Shown here in pieces: positions 1-7,545 of a stretch of 33,241 nucleotides of DNA (its first letter is position 1; the number at the start of each line of letters is the position of its first letter). The DNA is from Bacteroidales bacterium (GTDB taxonomy: Bacteria; Bacteroidota; Bacteroidia; Bacteroidales; Muribaculaceae). Location of the stretch: NCBI GenBank assembly GCA_014800525.1, contig JAAVFV010000050.1, positions 1 to 33,241 on the forward strand, in the 5' to 3' direction. The translations under genes were made by a program, and so were the position numbers. Under the pieces are notes generated by a model. That model was not told where the DNA came from and did no database searches. It saw only the letters and a program-made list of their open reading frames with translations.

Positions 1-624
1 ACCCGGACTGCCGAAATGTGCAAGCTCGTAGAAAACTCTTTCCGCGATGTTCAGATAGCTTTTGCCAATGAGCTTTCCATCGTTTGCGATAATGCCGGTA
101 TTGATGTCAATAGGCTTATAAGTCTCGCTAATCTTCATCCTCGTGTGAATATTCTCACTCCGGGCTGTGGCGTCGGAGGACATTGCATTGCCGTTGACCC
201 TTATTTTTTAATTTCAAAATTCCCGAAAGATACAAATCTTATTCAGCAGGCGAAAAAAAGCAACTTATATAAAACTCAATGGTGCATAGCAAAAATAAAG
301 AAGAGTATTAATGATTTCGAACTGAGATATAAACGCCGTCCTAAGGTAGCTCTGATGGGATTGGCGTTTAAAGCGGATATCGACGACTTGCGCGAGTCGC
401 CGGCTATCGACATAGTCAGCGAAATCATGAAGTTGAGTAATGATATGGAAATTATGATTTCCGAACCGAATATAAAAGGGCATCCCACTTTCAAACTCAC
501 CAATTATACCGATGCCTTCATGGCTGCCGACATCATTGTTTTTTTAGTAGGGCATAGTTCGTTTAAAAATCTCCCGGCAAATTCTGATAAAATCATTCTG
601 GACTTTTGCGGAGTCCTTTCCTGA
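1..624 (+). CDS. wecC: UDP-N-acetyl-D-mannosamine dehydrogenase, 3' part (5' end outside window)
   Basis: The frame is open from base 1, so the gene begins upstream of the window. The visible ~207 residues are the central and C-terminal parts of a UDP-glucose/GDP-mannose dehydrogenase. TAEMCKLVENSFRDV is followed by the GGHCIAVDP motif, whose Cys (codon 184-186) is the family's catalytic nucleophile, and then by the C-terminal UDP-binding domain with GLAFKADIDDLRESPA. The wording of these motifs is closer to WecC (UDP-ManNAc to UDP-ManNAcA, NAD-dependent, cytosolic) than to UDP-glucose dehydrogenases. The product would feed capsule, O-antigen or exopolysaccharide synthesis, which fits the polysaccharide genes later in the window. 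The neighbour pgeF starts about 50 bases downstream on the same strand. The exact sugar specificity is inferred. Confidence 0.88.
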   Translation, partial: TRTAEMCKLVENSFRDVQIAFANELSIVCDNAGIDVNRLISLANLHPRVNILTPGCGVGGHCIAVDPYFLISKFPKDTNLIQQAKKSNLYKTQWCIAKIKKSINDFELRYKRRPKVALMGLAFKADIDDLRESPAIDIVSEIMKLSNDMEIMISEPNIKGHPTFKLTNYTDAFMAADIIVFLVGHSSFKNLPANSDKIILDFCGVLS

Positions 625-674
625 AAGGTATAGATGCAACAAAATTACCTTTTGACGTAATATTTAAAATTAAT

Positions 675-1373
675 ATGCCGATGAGAAAAATAGAGATATA
701 TGATGACGATGAGATTGATATTCGGGTGTATACGGGAGAAGAATTGGGTAATAGATCCGGAGGAGGGGAGCCGGATTTAATAGATAGTATGGCGCTGACT
801 CCCGTTCAGACTCATTCGGTTAATGTAGCTGAGGTGGATCGTGCCACCTCAGCTCCGGTTTACGATTGCGATGCCTATATCACCTTTTCAACAGACGTTC
901 CGATAGGAATCAGAACAGCTGATTGTGTCCCGATCCTAATCTATTCCAAGGATATAAAAGCTATAGGGGCAATCCATGCAGGTTGGAAAGGTACGCTGGG
1001 AGGAATTCTCGACAATGTGATAGGAATCCTGATGGAAAAGGGGAGTAAGGCAGAGAATATCCATTTATATTTCGGACCATCCATCTCCGGGAAGAATTAT
1101 GAAGTGGATTCCGCTCTGGCGCAACAATTCATAGATGCCGGCTTTGAGACCAATATAATCTATTGCGCCGGGACCTCGAGACCTCATATCGATCTGGAGG
1201 GAGTGAATCATGTCCGGGCAAAAACGTTAGGCGTACCAGCGCAGAATATCCACCGCTCCGATTTCTGCACATTTGATTCAAAAGACGAAAAAGGGAAGTA
1301 TCTATTTCCGAGTTATCGGAGAGAAAAGGGGACCGACCGCCGACTCCTCACTACGATACGCCTCAAGGGATAA
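675..1373 (+). CDS. pgeF: PgeF/YfiH laccase-domain protein (purine nucleoside phosphorylase / peptidoglycan editing factor)
   Basis: The product is about 232 residues, the usual length for the family once called multicopper polyphenol oxidase. Members act as purine nucleoside phosphorylase/adenosine deaminase, and in E. coli the protein keeps L-Ser out of peptidoglycan stems. The three metal-site residues are visible: His47 in TPVQTHS, Cys84 in RTADCVP and His101 in AIHAGWKG. The family C-terminus CTF...YLFPSYRRE...RLL is also present. I prefer the ATG at 675 (a second follows at 681). The open frame extends up to a TTG at 606 inside the dehydrogenase gene, but those extra 23 residues do not look like the family. 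The gene probably shares a transcript with wecC and ends 6 bases before a long hairpin. Confidence 0.85.
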   Translation: MPMRKIEIYDDDEIDIRVYTGEELGNRSGGGEPDLIDSMALTPVQTHSVNVAEVDRATSAPVYDCDAYITFSTDVPIGIRTADCVPILIYSKDIKAIGAIHAGWKGTLGGILDNVIGILMEKGSKAENIHLYFGPSISGKNYEVDSALAQQFIDAGFETNIIYCAGTSRPHIDLEGVNHVRAKTLGVPAQNIHRSDFCTFDSKDEKGKYLFPSYRREKGTDRRLLTTIRLKG

Positions 1374-1379
1374 TATACG

Positions 1380-1441
1380 AATTCATAGAAACAGGAGACC
1401 ATGTCAAAATGAAGCGACATGGTCTCCTGTTTCTATGAATT
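1380..1441. terminator. 26-bp perfect inverted repeat between convergent genes
   Basis: The left arm at 1380-1405 pairs perfectly with the right arm at 1416-1441 around a 10-base loop (AAAATGAAGC). It lies between the + strand pgeF stop (1373) and the - strand lipoprotein stop (1487), so it most likely terminates transcription from both sides. There is no clear T-tract, which is unusual for an intrinsic terminator. The loop-side sequence ATGTCAAAAT recurs in other hairpins of the window. Confidence 0.7.
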
Positions 1442-1486
1442 GTCCGTTAGGAAAGGGACAAAGTATCCGGAAGATACTGTCTGGGG

Positions 1487-3241
1487 TCAGCGGACTTTGA
1501 AGATGGGGGAGGCAAAATCGATCGAGATATTGCCGGCCACGGGAACCTTTATAGGCTCCGTATTATATATAATTCCCTGTTCTACCCTCTTATCATCCAC
1601 AAAGGAATACTTTAATCCCTCAATCCGGTATTCTCCGGCAGGAAGGAACAGCATCGTGGCATTGATTCCGCTCCCGCCTTCAGCATCGCTGGTCATGATC
1701 GTGAAAGGCAGCGTCCGGTCGGCTCCCTTATCCGTCGACTTATCGCGCCATAACTTTATATCACTGATATAATAATTGCCTTCACCGGAGTTTCTGATAA
1801 TCGCGCTTCCTGTGGCCTGACGGTTGGGCGAGATAAGAGGAATCCTGATTGATGCATCTTTCTCAGAAACCGCATTTGTGAATTCGAAGATAGAAGCATT
1901 TCTCCCGGTGAGCCACTGATAGGCCTGATATACAGGATCTACCCCCACATTCATATAGAAGCGGTCGGTGGATGAGGCATTCACATCAGCCACATACCAT
2001 ATCCAGGAATATCGGAAAGTGACATCTCCGGTAGCAGGATCCGGAATCACGGTAACGTCGATATTATCCGAGGTGCCGGGTAATCCGTTGACCGTCAGCG
2101 TATAATTCACGCTGGAGGAAGTGCTGTTGTTGGCGATTCCGATTCCGGGAAGCGAGAGGCTTGCGGAGTTATTCCACGACCAATTGTTGGATTGGGTCAT
2201 GAGATTGCTATCCTTACTGTCGGGAATACCACCTGACAGCAGTCCCTCGATACTCCAGGTGAAGCCCGGATTATAGGAAGCGGCATCAGCTGTGGAAGAA
2301 GGTTGAGGAGCGGCTCCATCAGCAAAACGGTATGCACCGGATTCGGATATCACGCCATTGGATTTACGCAGAAGGGAAGCCGAGACCTCACAACGGTTGA
2401 GATAGAAACCGCTCATCTGAGTGACTTCATCGCCACGCCGACGACTCCATATGCCATTATTGAGAGGAGCGTTATGCAACACCATCTCAGTCTCTACGGC
2501 ATAATACTCACCCTGTGCCGGGCCATCGAACACATAGAATGGATAGATGGTATATGTTACATTAGCTGTGGTGGAATGCGACAGCTGTCCTTCGGCACCC
2601 CAATGGTTATCGACCAGCTTTTTCTCATCGATATCGATATTGAATGTACGGGTCACGGTCTGAGGCTGGAAGCGTTTGCGGATATCCTTGCTCCGGAGAT
2701 CCACTCCTTGCACGCTCTTGCCGCAGGCCTCATTGATCCAGCTGCATAGATGGAACATCGGGACATCATCATCATCGATAACCACAATTGAGGGCATCGT
2801 ATACGAATTCCCCTTATTATTGAATCCATATGCACCGCAATCCTCATTTTTCTCAGGACCGGTATAGAAAATATCATTCCGGTCGCTCCAGTCTTCAATC
2901 TCACCATTCCGGGGATTGACCACCACAATCAGCTTATTGGCCTTATAAGCATTCAGAAGCACGGTTTCATTATCATCAATCAAATCACTTTCGATGATAA
3001 TCACCCGTGCCTGCTCCACGCCGACAACTTTAGTGAAATTCTTTTTCAGACCTGCACCAGAATCCCCGAAACTACCGATAAAGGCAGTGGGGAAATCCAC
3101 GGTGACTGCCTTGGAATCGGAAGAATTCCCGGGTGTGATTATTTCATAGTCTTCATCTATTATTTCATTATCTTTAGTACAGGACACTAACGATAGAAGA
3201 GAAGCGGCTCCTATCGACCAAGCCAGTGTTCGCATATTCAT
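1487..3241 (-). CDS. Large lipoprotein of unknown function, beta-rich, possibly leukocidin-like fold
   Basis: The mature protein is anchored as a lipoprotein. Starting at the ATG at 3239-3241 (MNMRTLAW...), a short hydrophobic stretch ends in a lipobox LVSC. In-frame ATGs at 3253 and 3235 are alternatives, and the longer frame to 3313 adds residues that do not suit a signal peptide. The first ~200 residues of the mature part resemble an alpha/beta domain (RVIIIESD, LIVVVNP). The remainder is rich in Ser/Thr/Asn with alternating hydrophobics, typical of beta structure. The stretch YNPGFTWSIEGLLSGG, followed by a Ser/Asn-rich repeat-like segment, reminds me of the stem-region wording of leukocidin/hemolysin-type beta-barrel toxins. 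That is a weak resemblance, not an assignment. I do not otherwise recognise the protein. It appears monocistronic. Confidence 0.75.
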   Translation of the reverse strand: MNMRTLAWSIGAASLLSLVSCTKDNEIIDEDYEIITPGNSSDSKAVTVDFPTAFIGSFGDSGAGLKKNFTKVVGVEQARVIIIESDLIDDNETVLLNAYKANKLIVVVNPRNGEIEDWSDRNDIFYTGPEKNEDCGAYGFNNKGNSYTMPSIVVIDDDDVPMFHLCSWINEACGKSVQGVDLRSKDIRKRFQPQTVTRTFNIDIDEKKLVDNHWGAEGQLSHSTTANVTYTIYPFYVFDGPAQGEYYAVETEMVLHNAPLNNGIWSRRRGDEVTQMSGFYLNRCEVSASLLRKSNGVISESGAYRFADGAAPQPSSTADAASYNPGFTWSIEGLLSGGIPDSKDSNLMTQSNNWSWNNSASLSLPGIGIANNSTSSSVNYTLTVNGLPGTSDNIDVTVIPDPATGDVTFRYSWIWYVADVNASSTDRFYMNVGVDPVYQAYQWLTGRNASIFEFTNAVSEKDASIRIPLISPNRQATGSAIIRNSGEGNYYISDIKLWRDKSTDKGADRTLPFTIMTSDAEGGSGINATMLFLPAGEYRIEGLKYSFVDDKRVEQGIIYNTEPIKVPVAGNISIDFASPIFKVR

Positions 3242-3367
3242 ATTTATAATCATTTTAGTTAGCCTTTGGAATCGGATGAAGCCCATTTTGGCCGGAATCC
3301 CCGCTGGAGACAAGTCAATCCTATCTCATTGTGTACGGATGATGGAGGAGTCTTCTCCAAATCTTGG

Positions 3368-3375
3368 CAAATTTA
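3368..3375 (-). promoter_or_regulatory. Putative -7 box for the lipoprotein gene
   Basis: On the minus strand this reads TAAATTTG, a match to the Bacteroidetes -7 consensus TAnnTTTG, about 120 bases upstream of the likely start codon. I see no convincing TTTG about 20 bp further upstream, so the call rests on the -7 box alone. Confidence 0.35.
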
Positions 3376-3483
3376 ACAAAAAACATCGAATAGATACCAG
3401 TCGTCGTTGTGAAAATTTAAGTGGTGCATAACCTTTATTGGAGGGTAATCTCCCTTACCGTTCGCATATTTATCGGATAATGA

Positions 3484-3583
3484 GTTTCCAGTATAATGGA
3501 AATGTATGAGGGATTTGGTGAAAGTTTCTGTTATACTGGAAACTTTTATTATATTTATAAAAAGTTTAGGATATAATGGAAAC
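3484..3583. repeat. Three 20-bp palindromic sites phased at 40 bp
   Basis: Sites lie at 3484-3503, 3524-3543 and 3564-3583. They are variants of the near-palindrome GTTTCCAGTATAATGGAAAC, and the middle one fits best when read on the opposite strand. Starts are exactly 40 bp apart, so each 20-bp site is followed by a 20-bp AT-rich gap and all sites lie on the same helix face. This suggests cooperative binding of a dimeric regulator or another DNA-binding protein. No gene of note follows. The third site ends one base before a 12-codon reading frame (3585-3623). Confidence 0.65.
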
Positions 3584-3639
3584 TATGACTTATATATTTC
3601 GTGCTCAATATTTCATGTATTAAGAATCGACATATAAAT

Positions 3640-3732
3640 GTGGACATTAAAGTGGAATTAGACCCCAAACTTTACCACTACCGGAATACTTCCGGCAGGC
3701 TCTTCGTAAGCATCTTAATAAACGCGAGATAA
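3640..3732 (+). pseudogene. Possible relic of an integrase-type N-terminus (30 codons)
   Basis: From a GTG at 3640 the frame reads VDIKVELDPKLYHY...SGRLFVSILINAR and stops at 3732. The alternating pattern loosely resembles the arm-binding N-terminus of Bacteroidales tyrosine integrases, but the fragment is far too short to assign. It overlaps the first two bases of the next hairpin. No start site or promoter supports it as a gene, so it may be a remnant or chance. Confidence 0.15.
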
Positions 3733-3778
3733 TAGAAAAGAGATATTCAGCCATCGAGCTGAATATCTCTTTTCTATT
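3731..3778. terminator. Hairpin terminator downstream of the porin gene
   Basis: A perfect 21-bp stem (3731-3751 with 3758-3778) closes a 6-base loop CATCGA. It lies 75 bases beyond the stop of the minus-strand porin gene. Read on that strand, the second arm is pyrimidine-rich (CTCTTTTCTATT), so the structure works best as the porin terminator. Confidence 0.7.
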
Positions 3779-3853
3779 GTTGTCACTTTTTGTATTATGA
3801 TTATTGGTTGAACCGTCGGGGCGATCCAGACGTGTTGACGCAATTCCGTGACG

Positions 3854-5131
3854 TTAGAATGTTACTGCGAGCTGGGCCTGGATACGGTTTGAATGGAGAC
3901 CTTCGCCTCCGAATGTCTTCATGTGACCATAGTCGTATTCGATGCCGGCAGAGAGGAATTTGTTGAAGGCGTAGATAAGGTTGGCAGCAGCGTAGTCGCC
4001 ATAGCGATATGTATCCTTGGTAGTGATAGCTCCATCAGGCATCCAATTGGTGAGATGACTATACGACAGGTTGGCGGTGAGTTTGGGGTTGAAAGCATAG
4101 TTCAGTCCTGCTGTCAGACCCATATTCTTTACGGCCTTGAGCTTGCCGGGGGTGGAGGTCATTACGGCATCGAGGGCCAGACCATTGTCATCCTGGAGGT
4201 AATTACTGATACCGGCACCATAAGTGGCGTCGAACTGCACGGAAAGATTATCCACCACCTTTGTCATACCCGAAAGCTGGATACCGCCACCATTTACGGT
4301 CTTATTCTTCGCAACATCAAGATTGCGGTATTGCATCGGGCGATAGATTCCGGAGAGGCGGACATGAGAATCTCCGTCGTTCCAGGCATATTGGAGATAA
4401 AGAGGGATTGCGGGGATGCGCTGGGATACAAATTGTGTGGTATTATCAAGAGAGAGATCACCCGTGGGGGCATCGATACCGATGGCTCCGGAGAAATTCT
4501 TGTTGAATGATTGTGTCCAGTACGCGGTGAATAGGGAGATGGAAACCGAACCGTTGGGGCCTTCGCTATCGATGGTCATAGGCATCGCATCGCCGTCAGT
4601 GAAGAGGGAGTTGGTATAACCCATTGTGAGGCCACGGAATTTACCATAGAAATGAGAGACCTTGATGCCATTGTTGGCTCCTGTGAATTTAGCTTTGAAG
4701 AAGACACCGATGGAATTTCCGGAATTAGGCATGGCCACAAAGTTCATATAGAACGATGATGACTGCCATGCGAATCTTGTGGCGCCTCCGTTACCGGGAG
4801 TTTTCGGGGTGATGGAAGAGGGTGTGAAGTCGAGGGCTGAGGGCATCGGATCTCCGAAATCAAACATAGCTTCACCGAGGAACTGAGCGCCTATACCGAG
4901 ATAGAACTGGCGGTCTTTCCCTACGATAGCGAAACGCGGAAGGCCATTATCATTGGGAGTGCTGGGAGCATTCTCCTGAAGAGATTTCTTAAGCTCTTCG
5001 GTGTTAGCGGAATTGATAAGAGGAGTCACCACATCATGAGATTCATGACGGCTGTCACGCTGTGCATGGGCTGAGAATCCGGTTAGACCCACAAGGAGAA
5101 GGAGGGAAAGAGCGAGGTAATTTTTTTTCAT
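3854..5131 (-). CDS. DcaP-like outer-membrane porin
   Basis: The protein has 425 residues and a Sec signal peptide of about 24 residues ending in AHAQ. The mature part begins with a Ser/Asn-rich linker and then FYLGIGAQFLGEAMFDFGD, which resembles the opening strand of DcaP-type trimeric porins. Regularly alternating amphipathic segments follow, and the last residues AQLAVTF end in the terminal Phe that outer-membrane barrels use for BAM recognition. Family members take up small or anionic solutes, but the substrate here is not evident. The gene is apparently monocistronic, with an AT-rich upstream region shared with the truncated fragments on the other strand and a terminator at 3731-3778. 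Confidence 0.8.
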   Translation of the reverse strand: MKKNYLALSLLLLVGLTGFSAHAQRDSRHESHDVVTPLINSANTEELKKSLQENAPSTPNDNGLPRFAIVGKDRQFYLGIGAQFLGEAMFDFGDPMPSALDFTPSSITPKTPGNGGATRFAWQSSSFYMNFVAMPNSGNSIGVFFKAKFTGANNGIKVSHFYGKFRGLTMGYTNSLFTDGDAMPMTIDSEGPNGSVSISLFTAYWTQSFNKNFSGAIGIDAPTGDLSLDNTTQFVSQRIPAIPLYLQYAWNDGDSHVRLSGIYRPMQYRNLDVAKNKTVNGGGIQLSGMTKVVDNLSVQFDATYGAGISNYLQDDNGLALDAVMTSTPGKLKAVKNMGLTAGLNYAFNPKLTANLSYSHLTNWMPDGAITTKDTYRYGDYAAANLIYAFNKFLSAGIEYDYGHMKTFGGEGLHSNRIQAQLAVTF

Positions 5132-5220
5132 AATAGAACCGAGGAGATAAAAAATGGTTAATATATGTTATAACATCTTTTCTCCTTATCGGTTTATCTC
5201 ATTGACCCTTATTCCGGGTA

Positions 5221-5426
5221 TGTTCGCCAAAATAATGGCCTATTCGATAGTGACAGCCTTGCGAGAGATAGGCAACGGCAAGTTGAAGGACTCTGACCGA
5301 AACCTCGTGAGAGAACAGCTTAAAAAAGTCAGCGAAAACAATTTTTATCACGATGTAACCCTTGCTCCGGCTTGGGTTCAAAAAGAACTTAGAGAACTAA
5401 ATGAAATTTATCGACATACCGCTTGA
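5221..5426 (+). pseudogene. Fragment of the gene upstream of an AbiEii-type toxin (probable antitoxin remnant)
   Basis: The open frame begins at 5154, but its first codons are porin upstream DNA. From about 5221 it reads like the C-terminus of a real protein: ALREIGNGKLKDSDRNLV, then LAPAWVQKELRELNEIY, stopping at 5426. It overlaps the start of the AbiEii-like frame (5401) by 26 bases, the close coupling expected of a two-gene toxin-antitoxin operon. The N-terminal part of the partner is missing. The assignment rests mainly on what follows it, and the protein family itself is not recognised with certainty. Confidence 0.45.
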
Positions 5427-5541
5427 AGAGCGAAAGCAGATACTTGACAGTCAACAGACCCAGATTGGTCTTAAATCAGCCATCATTGAAAAGGATTGGT
5501 GGGTCACGGCTGTATTTTTCTTGATAGGCATATTCCATTAG
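5401..5541 (+). pseudogene. Truncated AbiEii/AbiGii-type nucleotidyltransferase toxin (N-terminal 40 residues)
   Basis: The frame starts at ATG 5401 with MKFIDIPLEERKQIL and continues to IIEKDWWVTAVFF. This matches the usual N-terminus of AbiEii nucleotidyltransferase toxins of type IV toxin-antitoxin systems, including the EKDWWV signature. Homology stops at about base 5520. There the DNA switches to serpin sequence in another frame and a stop follows at 5541. Full-length members have roughly 250-300 residues and a nucleotidyltransferase core, so this copy cannot be functional. Confidence 0.7.
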
Positions 5542-5777
5542 AAAATATGGGTGAATGTGGAACCACCGGACATTACTCTCTACCCGAAATAGTGACAAAT
5601 CGAATTCACGTTATTGTGAATGAAGAGGGTACGAAAGTGATCTCAGCCACACATTCCGGAACCCCGACATCTAATTATCATCAACCCTTTATTGTTGACC
5701 GTCCCTTTATCTGCTATATCTCTGAGAAGAGCACCAATGCGATCGTATTTGCAGGGGTGATCAATACTCTTAAGTAA
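5520..5777 (+). pseudogene. 3' fragment of a serpin gene
   Basis: This encodes the last 85 residues of a serpin (LDRHIPLENMGECGTTGHYS ... VINTLK), with the hinge EEGTKVISAT, the reactive-centre loop and the DRPF motif. It is almost identical to the end of the intact serpin at 8848-10125: I count 7 base differences in 258 and 4 amino-acid differences, three of them in the reactive-centre loop. It has no start, signal peptide or serpin core. It is fused at base 5520 to the AbiEii fragment, out of frame with it. Confidence 0.88.
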
Positions 5778-5880
5778 ATAGCCGCGTAGAGACTATTTAT
5801 AGTCGAGTTGGGCTATACTGAATCCGTACTTTCATGATAGTCTTAATTATATAGGGATACGTAAGTGTTCAAATTTAAAC
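5520..5880 (+). repeat. Duplicated serpin 3' end plus downstream DNA, copy A
   Basis: Bases 5520-5880 correspond to 9868-10229 with one single-base length difference. They cover the serpin C-terminus, the downstream hairpin and the flanking AT-rich bases up to AAATTTAAAC. In this copy the hairpin arms have mismatches, whereas in copy B they are perfect, which fits decay of the unused copy. Confidence 0.9.
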
Positions 5881-5928
5881 GATACAATTTTTTGTAAGTG
5901 ATTTTTTTTACTTAAATTTGAATACTTA
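5862..5928. repeat. Inverted pair of a dispersed 17-bp motif
   Basis: TAAGTGTTCAAATTTAA at 5862-5878 is answered by TTAAATTTGAATACTTA at 5912-5928, 17-base arms with one mismatch around an AT-rich 33-base centre. The same motif recurs at 10211, 14916, 23451 and 23613. The pair sits just upstream of the acyltransferase gene. Confidence 0.65.
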
Positions 5929-6008
5929 TGTAAGCTCCAAATGGAGTGGTGATAGATTCTATTTATATAGTTTTAGAAAAAATCATTATTAAATTTAATA
6001 CTAAACCG

Positions 6009-6758
6009 ATGGGAATTATTGTAATTATCATAATTATTTTGATAATGATGTTCGGGAAATGGTTAGGTTTCTTACTACTCATACCATATCTCCGATTCAA
6101 AAACCGACGGATGAAGACTATAATCCGTCCCGTAGAAGCTTCTCCTGCCGAGGAAAATGGTAAGGAGAATGGTAATGTTTCCGCCACTCCTGCAATGAAG
6201 AGAGTTCTGAGGAAGGTGAGAAGATATATGGATGGCGTCGTGAGGTATTTGGATATTCAAACCGGACTCATACCGTCACATCATATCCGGAATTTCATAT
6301 ATCGTAATATATTCGGAGTAAAGTTAGCAGAAAGGGTGGTGATTTATTATGGGGCTGAGATCAGGTCACATTCGGGATTAGAGATTGGTGAAGGATCAAT
6401 AATAGGAGATAAAGCTATTTTAGATGCGCGAAATGGAATAATTCTGGGTCGGAATGTGAATATCTCCACAGGAGTACAAATCTGGACGGAGCAGCATGCT
6501 CATTCTGATCCGTGGTTTCGTTGTATGAGTGATGAATCGTTCAGGGTGGAGATAGGAGATAGAGTCTGGGTAGGACCTCGGGTCACCATCCTTCACTCGG
6601 TTCGCATTGGAGAGGGGGCTGTGATAGCAGCCGGAGCAGTAGTCACTAAGGATGTCGAGCCCTATTCGATAGTGGCGGGTATGCCAGCCAAGAAGATTGG
6701 GATGCGGAATTCCGATTTACGTTACGAATTTGATGGGACCCACCTCCCGTTATATTAG
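6009..6758 (+). CDS. Membrane-anchored hexapeptide-repeat acyltransferase
   Basis: The N-terminus has one strongly hydrophobic segment (IIVIIIIILIMMFGKWLGFL) and then a charged linker. From about residue 90 there is a left-handed beta-helix acyltransferase of the CatB/LacA/WcaF class: IGEGSIIGDKAILDARNGI, GRNVNISTGVQIWTEQHAH, IGDRVWVGPRVTILHSVRIG and GAVIAAGAVVTKDVEPYSIVAGMPAKKIG. The His in QIWTEQHAH and the VWVG block are typical of acetyl-CoA-dependent O-acetyltransferases acting on sugars. A role in decorating a surface polysaccharide is inferred. I chose the ATG at 6009; an in-frame GTG at 5946 would add 21 residues. No partner gene is adjacent. Confidence 0.83.
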   Translation: MGIIVIIIIILIMMFGKWLGFLLLIPYLRFKNRRMKTIIRPVEASPAEENGKENGNVSATPAMKRVLRKVRRYMDGVVRYLDIQTGLIPSHHIRNFIYRNIFGVKLAERVVIYYGAEIRSHSGLEIGEGSIIGDKAILDARNGIILGRNVNISTGVQIWTEQHAHSDPWFRCMSDESFRVEIGDRVWVGPRVTILHSVRIGEGAVIAAGAVVTKDVEPYSIVAGMPAKKIGMRNSDLRYEFDGTHLPLY

Positions 6759-7459
6759 TGTTCCAGCCTTGAAGACATGAGTCCCTCTACGGCATACAAT
6801 TTTTACAGACAGTCTAAGTTTTTATTTTTTTCGAACGCAAACTAAACTAAAAGGATCGAATCCTGCAAATGGAATCGACCCTAAATTTTTTTATCCTCTT
6901 AAAATTTTTATCGGACGACAGCAATATATAGGGAATACATTTGGGTAGCTTGATCCTTTGGAGTCTTTACATATATGAAAAGATAAGTTACGGGCGTGAA
7001 ATTTCCGGAGCTTTGCTTCACGGTGAAATGAGTACAACTGATAGGGAACTTTTCATTATCTTGGTCAACCACTAAATAGTATATGAGCTATTGGTTTATA
7101 AATCGGCTCGCATAGAAAAGAGGGGCATATTAGAAGATTGGTAAATTTTAGAAGGGCTATCCCCATAAGACGAATATATGAAGATTAATGCCTATATAAG
7201 AACCAATGCCGAATATTAAATAGGATTATATATTATGGAATATAATGACTGACTGCATCGCAATATACACGTCTTTAAAATAGCTGAATATAGGGATTAC
7301 ATTTAGAAAATTGCGTAGATATAAATATAAAATTCCATATGTTCCGGATGTAATAGTTATATTGGAGAAAAATATGCGTAGTAAAACCTAAGAATTAAAA
7401 TTCCAACATGATATAAAATTAAAAATATTAATAGATTGAAATAAATTTTAGTCGGAATA
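6759..7459. other. Long AT-rich gap without recognisable genes
   Basis: About 700 bases with frequent stops in all frames. I see no tRNA-like or ORF structure. Two short related stretches, AATATATAGGGAATACATTT near 6923 and AATATAGGGATTACATTT near 7288, hint at a degenerate repeat. The end of the gap carries the promoter of the protease-serpin cassette. Confidence 0.5.
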
Positions 7460-7491
7460 CTTGTAGGTGTAGAATTTTAATCCTATATTTG
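7460..7491 (+). promoter_or_regulatory. Bacteroidetes-type promoter of protease-serpin cassette 1
   Basis: CTTG at 7460-7463 (the -33 region) and TATATTTG at 7484-7491 (-7, consensus TAnnTTTG) are separated by 20 bp. The protease start lies 54 bases downstream. The block CTATATTTGCAT is repeated before the deleted protease copy at 10638. Confidence 0.65.
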
Positions 7492-7545
7492 CATGGTAGA
7501 TGTATCTTCGAAGTGCATAATCATTAACAATTAACTCCAACCATT

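Noticed and set aside
3484-3583. CRISPR array (20-bp repeats with 20-bp gaps)
   Set aside because: Only three units, repeats are palindromic and diverged, gaps are AT-rich and too short for spacers, and no cas genes are in the window.
6759-7545. Small RNA or tRNA gene in the longest gap
   Set aside because: I found no cloverleaf-like structure or strong hairpin with T-tract; only the cassette promoter is supported.
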